Position numbers and translations under genes: made by a program. Source: Candidatus Thiodiazotropha sp. (ex Epidulcina cf. delphinae) (GTDB lineage Bacteria; Pseudomonadota; Gammaproteobacteria; Chromatiales; Chromatiaceae). Taken from it: DNA of 33,111 nt. This document shows positions 1 through 9,461 of the stretch, in pieces (positions within the stretch are counted from its first letter, which is position 1; each line of letters begins with the position of its first letter). Location of the stretch: contig JAHXHR010000030.1 in assembly GCA_025656505.1 (NCBI GenBank), positions 1 through 33,111 on the forward strand, in the 5' to 3' direction. The notes beneath the pieces are model-generated. The model did no database searches and was not told the origin of the DNA. It saw only the letters and a list, made by a program, of their open reading frames with translations.

Positions 1-223
1 AGTCGGCGAACTGAATTGTTGCGATTGGTAGGATCTACCCACCCGATCAGGGGAAGAGCCATAAAATGGATTTGCGAATATTTGCGGTGATTGGCGTTCA
101 TTTGCGGCTTATTCTTCTTCTTCCTCATCATTAACCCGACTTTATGGGGGTAGTGATTTTCAGCTTTGTTTCATCTCTCTCTGCCAAGCTCTCCCTCATG
201 GCAGGATTTATGTGAGGTGAAAA

Positions 224-787
224 ATGCGAGATGAACACGAAATAAAGGTATGGGATCCGTTGGTGCGCCTGTTTCATTGGGGGCTGGTTGGCGCATTCGC
301 CATTGCCTGGCTGACGGAAGATGAATGGATGGATCTGCATGCGTATGCCGGGTATGTGATTGGCTCATTGCTGCTGGTTCGCCTTGCCTGGGGCCTGATC
401 GGGACTCGCTATGCCCGCTTCAACGACTTCATTACATCACCTTCCAGCGTCGTCGGTTATCTCAAAGATCTGATGGTTTTACGGGCAAGGCGCTATATCG
501 GACACAATCCCGCCGGTGGTGCGATGATCGTCGCGCTGCTGCTGTCGTTGCTGATCACGACACTCACCGGAATGCTGGCCTATGGCGCCACCGGGGCCGG
601 CCCGCTGGCGGCGATGTTCTTTTCACAGGCGGCATACGGGAGTGAGTTGTTTGAAGAGGTTCATGAATTTTTCGCCAATTTTACACTCTTGCTGGTGCTG
701 ATCCACTTGGCTGGGGTGGGACTCGGGTCCCTTGTCCATAGAGAGAATCTAGTGCGTTCGATGGTGACCGGTACTAAACGGGTGTGA
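224..787 (+). CDS. cytochrome b561-family membrane protein (di-heme b-type cytochrome)
   Basis: 187 aa; 'VWDPLVRLFHWGLVGAFAIAWLT' and 'HAYAGYVIGSLLLVRLAWGLIGTRYARF' are typical of the Ni/Fe-hydrogenase-type cytochrome b561 family; four hydrophobic helices. Confidence 0.9.
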   Translation: MRDEHEIKVWDPLVRLFHWGLVGAFAIAWLTEDEWMDLHAYAGYVIGSLLLVRLAWGLIGTRYARFNDFITSPSSVVGYLKDLMVLRARRYIGHNPAGGAMIVALLLSLLITTLTGMLAYGATGAGPLAAMFFSQAAYGSELFEEVHEFFANFTLLLVLIHLAGVGLGSLVHRENLVRSMVTGTKRV

Positions 788-807
788 CCCGACAGGAGTT
801 AAATGAG

Positions 808-1206
808 ATGACTATGAAACATATTGCCACGCTGTTGCTGTTTTTCCTGCCGATGGCGCTTCAGGCGAATGTCGTGGATGGCTTGCTCAAAGGATATCAG
901 GTCAGCGGGGCGGGGGGCTTCTCTGCGGAACAGGGCGCTGCGGATTGGCAGCGACGTGTCGCTCATGCCAAAAGCGGTCAGGCCCGATCATGCAGCGACT
1001 GTCATGGGTCCGATCTGACCAAGGAGGGCGGTCATGCCAAGACCGGAAAACTGATCGAGCCGATGGCGCCATCCGCCAATCCGCAACGCCTGAGCGATGC
1101 GAAAAAGATAGAGAAGTGGTTCAAGCGCAATTGTAAATGGACCTGGGGAAGGGAGTGCACGGCGCAGGAAAAGGGCGATCTGCTGCGCTATCTGCAACAG
1201 CAGTGA
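808..1206 (+). CDS. SHP-like (DUF1924) monoheme c-type cytochrome
   Basis: Signal peptide, one CxxCH (CSDCH), and C-terminal 'FKRNCKWTWGRECTAQEKGDLLRYL' typical of sphaeroides heme protein; start moved to ATG 808 behind AGGAG. Confidence 0.85.
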   Translation: MTMKHIATLLLFFLPMALQANVVDGLLKGYQVSGAGGFSAEQGAADWQRRVAHAKSGQARSCSDCHGSDLTKEGGHAKTGKLIEPMAPSANPQRLSDAKKIEKWFKRNCKWTWGRECTAQEKGDLLRYLQQQ

Positions 1207-1217
1207 GGAGAAGAGAT

Positions 1218-1796
1218 ATGAAAATTCAGTCCTATTGGTTATTCTTGTTGTTGAGTGTCCTGATGATCTTAGGCTTAGGCGCGGCGTTGGCGGATCTTGA
1301 TGACGACGAAAGAGGCGAAAGGTTCTATTCCCGTTGGTTCAAACCCGATTTCATGGTATTCAACAGCCAGGAGAGTCGGCTCTACCGGGAGGAGTGCGGA
1401 AGTTGCCATTTTCCCTTCCAGCCGGGTTTCCTTCCGACGGTTTCCTGGCAGGATATCATGAGCGGCCTGGATGACCATTTCGGCGAGAACGCCGAACTTT
1501 CCGACGAGGCCAATGCGCACCTGCTGAGTTATCTCAGCGCAAACGCCGCAGGCGTCGTCGATCAGGAAATACCCAACAAGGTCATGTGGTCCCTGCGTTA
1601 TATACCGAATCCGCAACGCATTACCGAGACGGCCTTTTTTCAGCATGAGCATCGTGAAATACCGCCGCGAATGTTGGAAAGCGAGGGAGAGCGTCTCGCT
1701 TTCAGCAACTGTGATAGCTGCCATACCAGGGCCATGCAGGGTTCCTACGATGAGCATGAAATCCGCATTCCGGGCATCGGTCATTGGGATGATTAA
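1218..1796 (+). CDS. diheme cytochrome c (DHC-like)
   Basis: Signal peptide, two heme motifs (CGSCH, CDSCH); adjacent to SHP and cytochrome b; ATG 1218 after GAGGAG. Confidence 0.85.
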   Translation: MKIQSYWLFLLLSVLMILGLGAALADLDDDERGERFYSRWFKPDFMVFNSQESRLYREECGSCHFPFQPGFLPTVSWQDIMSGLDDHFGENAELSDEANAHLLSYLSANAAGVVDQEIPNKVMWSLRYIPNPQRITETAFFQHEHREIPPRMLESEGERLAFSNCDSCHTRAMQGSYDEHEIRIPGIGHWDD

Positions 1797-1799
1797 TCG

Positions 1800-2111
1800 A
1801 TGATGAAATCGCTTATCCTATGCTTGTCCCTGGCAATCCTGGCAATCCTGGCGATGACTGGCCGGCTATCGGCCGATGAGGGTTACCAACAGGCGCGGCG
1901 ATTGAAGGAGGCGGGAGATATCCTGCCTCTGCAGACGCTGCTGCATACCATTCAATCACAACATCCCGGGCGTGTTCTGGAAGTGGAGTTCGAGCGCAAG
2001 GGTGAACGGTATGTGTATGAGATCGAGATCCTTGACAAACAGGGCGCCGTGTGGGAGTTCAAGATCGATGCGTCCAGCGGTGAAATCGTGGAGCGAGAGC
2101 TGGAGGATTGA
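1800..2111 (+). CDS. PepSY domain-containing periplasmic protein
   Basis: Signal peptide; 'GRVLEVEFERKGERYVYEIEILDKQGAVWEFKIDASSGEIVERE' is a PepSY pattern. Confidence 0.85.
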   Translation: MMKSLILCLSLAILAILAMTGRLSADEGYQQARRLKEAGDILPLQTLLHTIQSQHPGRVLEVEFERKGERYVYEIEILDKQGAVWEFKIDASSGEIVERELED

Positions 2112-2114
2112 GCA

Positions 2115-2783
2115 TTGCGACTGCTATTGGTGGAAGATGACGACCTCCTCTCCACGCCCTTGCGGCACGACCTGGAACAGCAGGGTTTCGCCGTCGATTT
2201 GGCAAAAGAGGGTGTCGAAGCGGAGTTTATGGGTAATGAAATAGCCTACGATCTCATCGTGCTGGATTTAGGTTTGCCGAAACGGTCCGGTATCGAAGTC
2301 CTGCAGAACTGGCGGGGCGGAGGCAATGCCACGCCGGTGATTATTCTGACGGCCCGCGACGCCTGGCATGAACGGGTCGCGGGGTTCAAGGCTGGGGCGG
2401 ATGACTATCTCGGCAAACCTTTTCATGTGGAAGAGCTGGTGGTGCGGCTCCAGGCGCTGGTCAGGCGCAGTCACGATATGCTCGGCAAGGGGTTGCAATC
2501 GGGAGGGCTGGAGCTCGATGAAGAGCGGCAACAGGTGATCCTGCCCGATCAGGCGCGGCGCGATCTCACCGGCACGGAGTTTCGCCTGTTGCGTTGTTTC
2601 ATGCTTAACAAGGACAAAATCCTCTCCAAGACCCGTCTCACAGAACATGTCTACGAACAGGATTTCGACCGCGACAGCAACTTGATCGAGGTCTACATCA
2701 GGCGTTTGCGGGACAAACTGGGTAAACAGGTTATCGAAACCCGTCGCGGGCAGGGTTATATCTATGTCGGTGTTGAGACCTAA
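2115..2783 (+). CDS. OmpR/PhoP-family response regulator
   Basis: 'MRLLLVEDDDLLSTPLRHDLEQQGFAVDLA', 'DLIVLDLGLPKRSG', winged-helix C-terminus 'SNLIEVYIRRLRDKLG'; TTG start. Confidence 0.93.
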   Translation: MRLLLVEDDDLLSTPLRHDLEQQGFAVDLAKEGVEAEFMGNEIAYDLIVLDLGLPKRSGIEVLQNWRGGGNATPVIILTARDAWHERVAGFKAGADDYLGKPFHVEELVVRLQALVRRSHDMLGKGLQSGGLELDEERQQVILPDQARRDLTGTEFRLLRCFMLNKDKILSKTRLTEHVYEQDFDRDSNLIEVYIRRLRDKLGKQVIETRRGQGYIYVGVET

Positions 2784-4104
2784 TTCCCTCGAACACCGTC
2801 TGCATATCGGCTTGGCGATCAGCCTTATTTTGCTGGTGGGTTTGTTATGGCTGTTCGGGGCGAAATCCCTCGAAGCCCTGACGGAGAACTTCGTCGCATC
2901 CAGGCTGGAGCACGATAGCGAAACCCTGCTGGTGGCCGTCTCCCTGAATCAACAACGATTGGAAGTTCGCCCAGCGCGCATCGATCAGATCTATCTCCGC
3001 CCCTATTCCGGTCACTACTACCTGATTAGGCTGGCCGATGGCCATGAGGCCACCTCCCGCTCACTGTGGGATTTCAAACTTCAGGTGCCGTCGATGGATG
3101 TCGGCAAGCATCAACGCCTTCGCCTGAGCGGCCCGGAAGGGCAACGGCTGTTGGTTTGGGTGGCCGGATTCAGGAAACAGGGTCGGGAGCTGACCGTGGC
3201 CGTTGCGGAGGATTTAACGCTGATAAAAAAACAACGCGATCTTTTTCTGCGTAACTTCGCACTGTTGGCCCTGACGGGTCTTGTTATCTTACTGGTTGTG
3301 CAGGGGGTGGTCGTACGCCAATCCTTTCGCCGTCTCGAACCCTTGAGAGAGGATGTGAAAAGCCTGGCTAAAGGGCAAGAGCAACTGCTGAGCGAAGATG
3401 TGCCCAGTGAAATGTCGCCGCTGGTGTGCGAGGTGAATCACTTGCTGCAACTGCTCTCAAAGCGTAATCAGCGATCACGCAACGCCCTGGGCAATCTCGC
3501 CCATGCGCTCAAGGCCCCCCTGAATCTGCTGACCCGGTTCATTGACAGGCGGTTAGCGCAACTCGATGACAAGGAGGGCCGGCAGGCGAGTCAGCAGGTT
3601 GAGCGAATACGTTTGCTGATTGAGAGAGAGTTAAAACGTGCCCGCTTGGCAGGCAGCGGAACAATAAGCCAACGATTCGATTCGCAACAGGATCTGCAGG
3701 ATCTGTTGAGCGTATTAAAACAGATCTATAAAGAAAAACGGCTGACCATGGAAGCGCATGTACCAAGTGATCAGATACCGTTCGGGGATCGAGAGGACAT
3801 GCTGGAATTGCTCGGGAATCTCCTGGACAACGCATGCAAGTGGGCTGATTGCAGGGTGCGATGCCGTATTTCAGGTAATGATCGGTTTGCAGTGACGGTC
3901 GAGGACGACGGCCGTGGCCTTCAGGATGAGGATATGGATCGTTTGACACAACGTGGCGGCCGTCTGGATGAGAATATTGAAGGCCATGGTCTGGGATTGG
4001 CGATCGTCTATGACGTAGTTAAACTCTATAAAGGGCAAATTGATTTTGATCGTTCGCCGGAACTGCAAGGGCTTCGTGTAACAGTGGTTTTAAATCGGTT
4101 GTAA
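2764..4104 (+). CDS. sensor histidine kinase (PhoQ-like)
   Basis: H-box 'NALGNLAHALKAPLNLL', N-box 'LLGNLLDNACKWA', G-box 'GHGLGLAIV'; overlaps the response regulator by 20 nt. Confidence 0.92.
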   Translation: MSVLRPNSLEHRLHIGLAISLILLVGLLWLFGAKSLEALTENFVASRLEHDSETLLVAVSLNQQRLEVRPARIDQIYLRPYSGHYYLIRLADGHEATSRSLWDFKLQVPSMDVGKHQRLRLSGPEGQRLLVWVAGFRKQGRELTVAVAEDLTLIKKQRDLFLRNFALLALTGLVILLVVQGVVVRQSFRRLEPLREDVKSLAKGQEQLLSEDVPSEMSPLVCEVNHLLQLLSKRNQRSRNALGNLAHALKAPLNLLTRFIDRRLAQLDDKEGRQASQQVERIRLLIERELKRARLAGSGTISQRFDSQQDLQDLLSVLKQIYKEKRLTMEAHVPSDQIPFGDREDMLELLGNLLDNACKWADCRVRCRISGNDRFAVTVEDDGRGLQDEDMDRLTQRGGRLDENIEGHGLGLAIVYDVVKLYKGQIDFDRSPELQGLRVTVVLNRL

Positions 4105-4169
4105 TTCAATTTACGGACTCATGAATCGGTAGCTGTTGCAGGCAAAAGTAAATCTTCCAAAAAGTAGGC

Positions 4170-4242
4170 GATGTGCAGGAGCGACCCTTGCCCTGCACCC
4201 CCGCAAGCGTACACTTCACCCCGTCCAACTGTGGTTTTTAGG
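4170..4242 (+). repeat. MITE family A, right-end fragment (copy 1)
   Basis: gatgtgcaggagcgacccttgccctgcacccccgcaagcgtacacttcaccccgtccaactgtggtttttagg matches the right end of 25103-25544 and 27769-28035. Confidence 0.85.
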
Positions 4243-4272
4243 ATTATGCACTGCTTTCGTCTCTTCTCATGC

Positions 4273-6510
4273 TCATCCGGCGTCAGCGCCTCCATTCCGG
4301 TGATTGTTCTTGAGGCGGTGCTTGAAGTGATGCATGAGTTTTTCCCGCATGCGTTTTTCCCGGTGTTTCTTCGCTGCTTCCAGGCGTCGCTCGACGACGC
4401 CGACGAGGGTCTCCTGACAGTTGAGGGATTTATCGTCTTCGGCGGGCGTTCGTCGCAGATAAGTTCCGTCGGATTGCATATCCCAGGTGTTATGCTTGTC
4501 ACCGAGCTGAACATCGAGAATCAATCGCAGCTCTTGGCGCAACGCCTGCGACTCCACGGGCGCCAGCACCTCCACCCGCATCATGAGATTGCGCTGCATA
4601 AAATCGGCTGAGCCGATGAAATACTCCTCATCGCCGCCGTTGAGGAAATAGGTGATGCGTGCATGTTCGAGGAAACGTCCGACAACGCTGACCACGCTGC
4701 CGCTTTCGCTCAGTCCGGGAATGCCCGGTCGGAAGCGGCAGGTATCGCGCACGATCAGTTCCACCTTGACCCCGGCCTGGGTGGCTTTGTAGAGGGCCTT
4801 GACGATATCGTGATCCTCCAAGGCGTTCATCTTCATCTGGATATGGGCAGGCTTGCCTTGGATATGAATCCTGATCTCACGCTCGATCTTGTTCAGCAGG
4901 GCCTGCTTCAGGGTATACGGGGCCGCGAGGATCTTGCGATAACTGGGCGGCGGTGAGTAGCCGGTCAGGTAGTTGAACAGTTCGGTCAGGTCTTTGCCGA
5001 TCTCCTCGTCACAGCCGAATAGTCCAAGGTCGGTATAGAGCCGGGCTGTGCCCGCATGATAGTTGCCGGTGCCGACATGGTAGTAGCGGCGCAGTTGCGA
5101 GTAGTCTTTTCGGACGACCATGATGAGTTTGCTATGGGTCTTCAATCCGATGACCCCATAGGTGACATGTATGCCCGCCTGTTCCAGGCGTCTCGCCCAG
5201 CGGATGTTCGCCGCCTCATCGAAACGCGCCTTGAGCTCCACCAGCACCGCGACCTGTTTGCCGTTGCGGGCGGCCTTGGTCAGCGAGTCGAGCACATTGC
5301 CGTCGGCGGATGTGCGGTAAAGGGTCATCTTGATGGCCAGCACCTTTGGGTCTTCAGCCGCAGTGCGCAGGAAACGCTCGACCGTGGTATTGAAGGACTC
5401 GTAAGGGTGTTGCAATAACAGCGAACCCTGGTCGCGGATGATATGGAAGATGTTTCGCCGGTCATGGGCAAGCTGTGGATGATCGATGGGATGGTGGGGG
5501 GTGTCGTGCAGTTCAGGGATATTCAGCATGGCCAGTTCAAACAGGTCGCGCAGGGCCATCATGCAGTCGATCTCGAACACGTCCCGCTTTTCGTCGAGGC
5601 CCAGTTCGGCGGCCAGCATGCCGCGATGGGTGGGGTTCATACCCTTGGAAACCTCCAGGCGCACGATCGGCGCGAAATGGCGCTCCCGCAGTTCGGTCTC
5701 GATGGTCTCCAACAGGTCGCTGGCCGATTCCTGGTCGAGTTCCACATTGGCGTTGCGGGTGACCCGGAACAGCTCGCAGGATTCGATCTCCATTCCCGGA
5801 AACAGCATGTCGAGATTGTTAGCGATCAAGTCGTCGAGCGTGACATGGGTGTAGCTGTCGCCCACCTGGATCAAGCGCGGTGAAACCTCCTTGCTGACAG
5901 GCACCTTTACCCTCGCCATGTGCAGGTCGTGCCCACCCGGAAATCGCAGCGTGACAAGCAGATTGAGGGTCAGGTTGGAGATGAAGGGGAAGGGATGGCT
6001 GGGGTCCATCGCCAGTGGGGTCAGCATGGGGAAGATATTCAGTTGGAAATGGTCCCGCAACTGTTGTTGTTGAGATCCGTCCAATACCTGAAATTCGCTG
6101 ATGAGAATATCGGATTCAGCCAGCCGATCCAGCAGGTCGTTATAGATGCGTTGTTGCACCTGCTGCATGTCACGGGTGACCTGATGGCATTCGCTAAGCT
6201 GTTGGGTGGGTGTTCTGCCATCAACGGTGGGGGTGGTGAGGCCCGCAGCGACCTGCTGTTTCAGGCCGCCGATGCGCTTCATGAAAAACTCATCGAGGTT
6301 GTTGCTGACGATGGCGAGAAACTTGACCCTTTCAAGCAAGGGGTTTTGCTCCTGTTCCGCTTCATCCAGGACCCGTCGGTTGAAAGAGAGCCAGGTGAGT
6401 TCCCTGTTCAGGTAGAGGCTTGGATCATCCAGATCGATTCCGTGGCGCTGATCGTTACGATCATCGGCTGGGACTTCGCTGTTCGGTGGTATTTGTTCCG
6501 GCTGTGACAT
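4273..6510 (-). CDS. ppk1: polyphosphate kinase 1
   Basis: 'YLNRELTWLSFNRRVLDEA', 'HPYESFNTTVERFLRTAAEDPKVLAIKMTLYRT', 'YYHVGTGNYHAGTARLYTDLGLF' are PPK1 signatures. Confidence 0.96.
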   Translation of the reverse strand: MSQPEQIPPNSEVPADDRNDQRHGIDLDDPSLYLNRELTWLSFNRRVLDEAEQEQNPLLERVKFLAIVSNNLDEFFMKRIGGLKQQVAAGLTTPTVDGRTPTQQLSECHQVTRDMQQVQQRIYNDLLDRLAESDILISEFQVLDGSQQQQLRDHFQLNIFPMLTPLAMDPSHPFPFISNLTLNLLVTLRFPGGHDLHMARVKVPVSKEVSPRLIQVGDSYTHVTLDDLIANNLDMLFPGMEIESCELFRVTRNANVELDQESASDLLETIETELRERHFAPIVRLEVSKGMNPTHRGMLAAELGLDEKRDVFEIDCMMALRDLFELAMLNIPELHDTPHHPIDHPQLAHDRRNIFHIIRDQGSLLLQHPYESFNTTVERFLRTAAEDPKVLAIKMTLYRTSADGNVLDSLTKAARNGKQVAVLVELKARFDEAANIRWARRLEQAGIHVTYGVIGLKTHSKLIMVVRKDYSQLRRYYHVGTGNYHAGTARLYTDLGLFGCDEEIGKDLTELFNYLTGYSPPPSYRKILAAPYTLKQALLNKIEREIRIHIQGKPAHIQMKMNALEDHDIVKALYKATQAGVKVELIVRDTCRFRPGIPGLSESGSVVSVVGRFLEHARITYFLNGGDEEYFIGSADFMQRNLMMRVEVLAPVESQALRQELRLILDVQLGDKHNTWDMQSDGTYLRRTPAEDDKSLNCQETLVGVVERRLEAAKKHREKRMREKLMHHFKHRLKNNHRNGGADAG

Positions 6511-6674
6511 GGCATTGATATCGGCTTGGAAGGTGGGGTACTACATGAATTATAGGCTCGTCATTCGATCGAGTGGGTGCTGTCTATGACGGGATGTGCG
6601 ACGCGCACTCCCTGATCACGGGGGAATGATCTATTTTTAGGGCCCACTTTCTACTGCCGCCTTAGTTGTTTCTC

Positions 6675-7949
6675 TCAGAAGAGAAAAGCGCTGTCTTTAG
6701 GTTTGAAGTTTTCCAGTTGGTTCATCTGATCCAGCATGGTCAATAGAAACCCGCTGCTGTTGATACGGCCCAGGCCACCCGCCGCGCACGCCAGTTCGGA
6801 AAAATGCCGGCATCCATCCGTTCTGCCGAGCGGGTTGTAGATCAGACTGGGAATAGGATCTCCGGTGTGTCGGCCTGTATTGGTGTCGGTGGAGTGGTCG
6901 GCGGTAATTGCGATGACCAGAGCGTCACTGATCAGCGGGGCAATGGCATCATCGATTTTAGCCAGCATCTCCCGTTTGCCTACCGGGTCCCGATCATGGG
7001 AATGGATATCCGTCGCTTTGATGTGCAGATAGACGATGTCGTGGTCATCCAGGGCCAGCATGGCTGTTTTTACCTTGCCGTTCAGGTCGGTATTCGGCAT
7101 GGCGGTAAAGCGATCATCCTTGAAAAGCGTGTAGCCCAATAGTTTTCCCAGTCCCAGCACGGTTTGCTCGCCTGAAATCACGGCCGTTTTGAGTTTGAGG
7201 GTTTTCAGCAGGGGCTTCAGTTTCGGGAGTCTTCCGGGGCTTCGGCAGATAATGCCGTTGGCGGGTGGCAGGCCCTTCTCGATCCTTTTGAGGTTGATCG
7301 GATGATGACGGAGCTTCTCATGGGTCGTATCCATCAGGCGGTTGACTGCATCGGAGGTTCTGACGGCTGAGCTGTCCAGCGGATCATTTGCATGGCAGCT
7401 CAATACCCCCTTGCTTCGGTAGCGATTTCCAGGGTCGGTATTGCTGATGTCATGCGACAGTCCTTCGCCGTTCAGTTGCAGGACTACGCGATGCTGAGTC
7501 GCAGGGTGCAGGCTGGCCGTGATGCCCCCTCCCAAGTCAAGTTGACCGACCTCGGCCGCCAGGCTGTCGGTTCCTGTATTGATCCGACCGGCTCTGCGAT
7601 CGAGGATGTGAAATCCGTTGTGGCTTTTTTCGAGAGTGGCGAAGTTACAGCGAAAAAACAGCGCTTTGTCGTCGTTATCCAGACCAACGCCGGAGGCTTC
7701 CACCGGTCCCCGTGCAAGTTTCATGGCTTGTTGTTTCGAGAGTCCCAGCAACAGGCATGTTCCGGTATGAGTGCCGACAGGCATGCCGGGGAAGAGCGGG
7801 TCGACTAAACCGCATTGCCCCGTGCTTGCGAGACTGTCCATATTCGGCGTGTCGGCAACTTCCAACGGGGTCTTGCCGCCGAAAGCGGGAATTCCCCGGT
7901 CTCCCAGGCCGTCCAATATGATCATCAGCCCCTTACGTATCGTGAGCAC
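6675..7949 (-). CDS. 2,3-bisphosphoglycerate-independent phosphoglycerate mutase, archaeal (ApgM) type
   Basis: 'MIILDGLGDRGIPAFGGKTPLEVADTPNMDSLASTGQCGLVDP' and 'HIKATDIHSHDRDPVGKREMLAKID'; alkaline phosphatase superfamily. Confidence 0.85.
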   Translation of the reverse strand: MLTIRKGLMIILDGLGDRGIPAFGGKTPLEVADTPNMDSLASTGQCGLVDPLFPGMPVGTHTGTCLLLGLSKQQAMKLARGPVEASGVGLDNDDKALFFRCNFATLEKSHNGFHILDRRAGRINTGTDSLAAEVGQLDLGGGITASLHPATQHRVVLQLNGEGLSHDISNTDPGNRYRSKGVLSCHANDPLDSSAVRTSDAVNRLMDTTHEKLRHHPINLKRIEKGLPPANGIICRSPGRLPKLKPLLKTLKLKTAVISGEQTVLGLGKLLGYTLFKDDRFTAMPNTDLNGKVKTAMLALDDHDIVYLHIKATDIHSHDRDPVGKREMLAKIDDAIAPLISDALVIAITADHSTDTNTGRHTGDPIPSLIYNPLGRTDGCRHFSELACAAGGLGRINSSGFLLTMLDQMNQLENFKPKDSAFLF

Positions 7950-8190
7950 GGCTCAACTACTCCTGCAAAATTGTATTGACGGGTTCAAGCGAGCCGGAAA
8001 GCCTGGGGGGAGGCAACCTTGGAGCGCACCTTCAGGGAACGCCTTTGTAGGGCTTACGCAATAAAGCGATAGCCGTGCTTTTTTTCTTTTCGGAAAGCAC
8101 CTTGTACCCTTGAATGCAACATATCAGGTCGCCGGGTTAATGGCTTTGAACCCATCATTATATCTTTGTGAGAAGCACTAAACCCGATTG

Positions 8191-9384
8191 TCAGTCTATA
8201 CTGAAAACGTCTTCCACACTAGCATGAAAACCCTTTTCCAACACCTCTATGATCGAGCGCATGACCCGGTCTGTGGTCTTATCCTTTTCGTCGTTGGCGA
8301 TGATCGGAATGGCGTTGTTGTCCGCTTCCGACAGGAGATGGGACTGAAGCATCCAGATCGATTCGAAATTGGAAAGGTAGTCACTGTGAGCATTTCGCTC
8401 AGGCGCCGAAATGCCTCGGTCTTTTAAATGGTGCTTGAGCCGATCCGGTTTGAGCACCGCCAGCATGATGGGTACGATGACGGCATTTTCCGTGTCCTGA
8501 AAGCGATTGACCAGGGCGGGCGAGATGTGGACGCCTTCCAGGATCAGAGAGACCCGTTCACTCAAGGCGCGTTGCACGACCGCTTCGCAGGGGACTGCAA
8601 CCAATTCGGACTGATGGATATAGCCATGTATCATCATCTCTTCAGGCGTCTCTTTGGTATCGCCCGAGCCGAGAATCTTGCGCCAGGCATTAAAAGACGA
8701 GGTGTGCAGTTCCGGTATTAATCGCTCAGGTACCATCATGCGCATCACTTCACGCAGCATGTCGGTGGATTGGGTTCGAATAATATTCAGACGGTGCGCC
8801 GCCTCTGTGGCGATGGTGCTCTTACCGCTGCCGGTGGTGCCCCCGATCAACAGGATCAGCGGCCGCTGGCTGTGTTTATAGTCGATCCAGACCAGATAGT
8901 GTTTCGCGGCCTCTTTTCCGTAGTGTTGCCTGAGCTTTTCGTAAGTCAATCTGCCAATGGCGTTGCTGCCTATCTCTTCCTGATAGGATTCAGCCGACTC
9001 AAGGTACACAATCTGTGAAATATAAGCCGCCTTATCCGAACTGAGACCGGTGGATTCAAGTGTGCGACGGTGCTCGGTGATGGAGAATGGGAGCGTCGAG
9101 CCCTTGCGGTCACGCACGATGATATTGGTCGATGTCGGATTGATGCTTTCATAGTTTTCGATAACCTCTCTTTCATCCAGAGTGTGTAGCTCGCTCAACA
9201 CCAAACGGCGCAATTCCTGGGTGGTGATTTCGTCTTTTCCGCTGATCTTTTGTCGTATCTCGGAAGAGAGCCGATAGCCTGTTTCGAAAGAGAGCCCGGC
9301 ATCGGTCAGAGAACGGGTCAGGATGCCTCTGAGAAAGGGAGTGCGTGTTCCGTCCGTGGGGTCGATTATAAGTGTCTTTGCCAT
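8191..9384 (-). CDS. 2-phosphoglycerate kinase-like protein (ATP-cone plus P-loop kinase)
   Basis: N-terminal ATP-cone-like region; Walker A 'LLIGGTTGSGKSTIATEAAHRL', 'STDMLREVMR', 'LILEGVHISP'. Confidence 0.75.
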   Translation of the reverse strand: MAKTLIIDPTDGTRTPFLRGILTRSLTDAGLSFETGYRLSSEIRQKISGKDEITTQELRRLVLSELHTLDEREVIENYESINPTSTNIIVRDRKGSTLPFSITEHRRTLESTGLSSDKAAYISQIVYLESAESYQEEIGSNAIGRLTYEKLRQHYGKEAAKHYLVWIDYKHSQRPLILLIGGTTGSGKSTIATEAAHRLNIIRTQSTDMLREVMRMMVPERLIPELHTSSFNAWRKILGSGDTKETPEEMMIHGYIHQSELVAVPCEAVVQRALSERVSLILEGVHISPALVNRFQDTENAVIVPIMLAVLKPDRLKHHLKDRGISAPERNAHSDYLSNFESIWMLQSHLLSEADNNAIPIIANDEKDKTTDRVMRSIIEVLEKGFHASVEDVFSID

Positions 9385-9461
9385 ATCATGGTCGAAGTGA
9401 TGATGTTTACGCCTTATAGTGGACAGTATGAGGCTTTTCCATGCTTACTGAAAGTGAGCGG

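Noticed and set aside
62-120. Repeated ATTTGCG motifs in the first 120 bp
   Set aside because: Three irregularly spaced short matches; not enough to call a repeat or regulatory array.
5443-5883. Several + strand ORFs within 4663-6507
   Set aside because: All are antisense shadows of ppk1 with no domain-like sequence.
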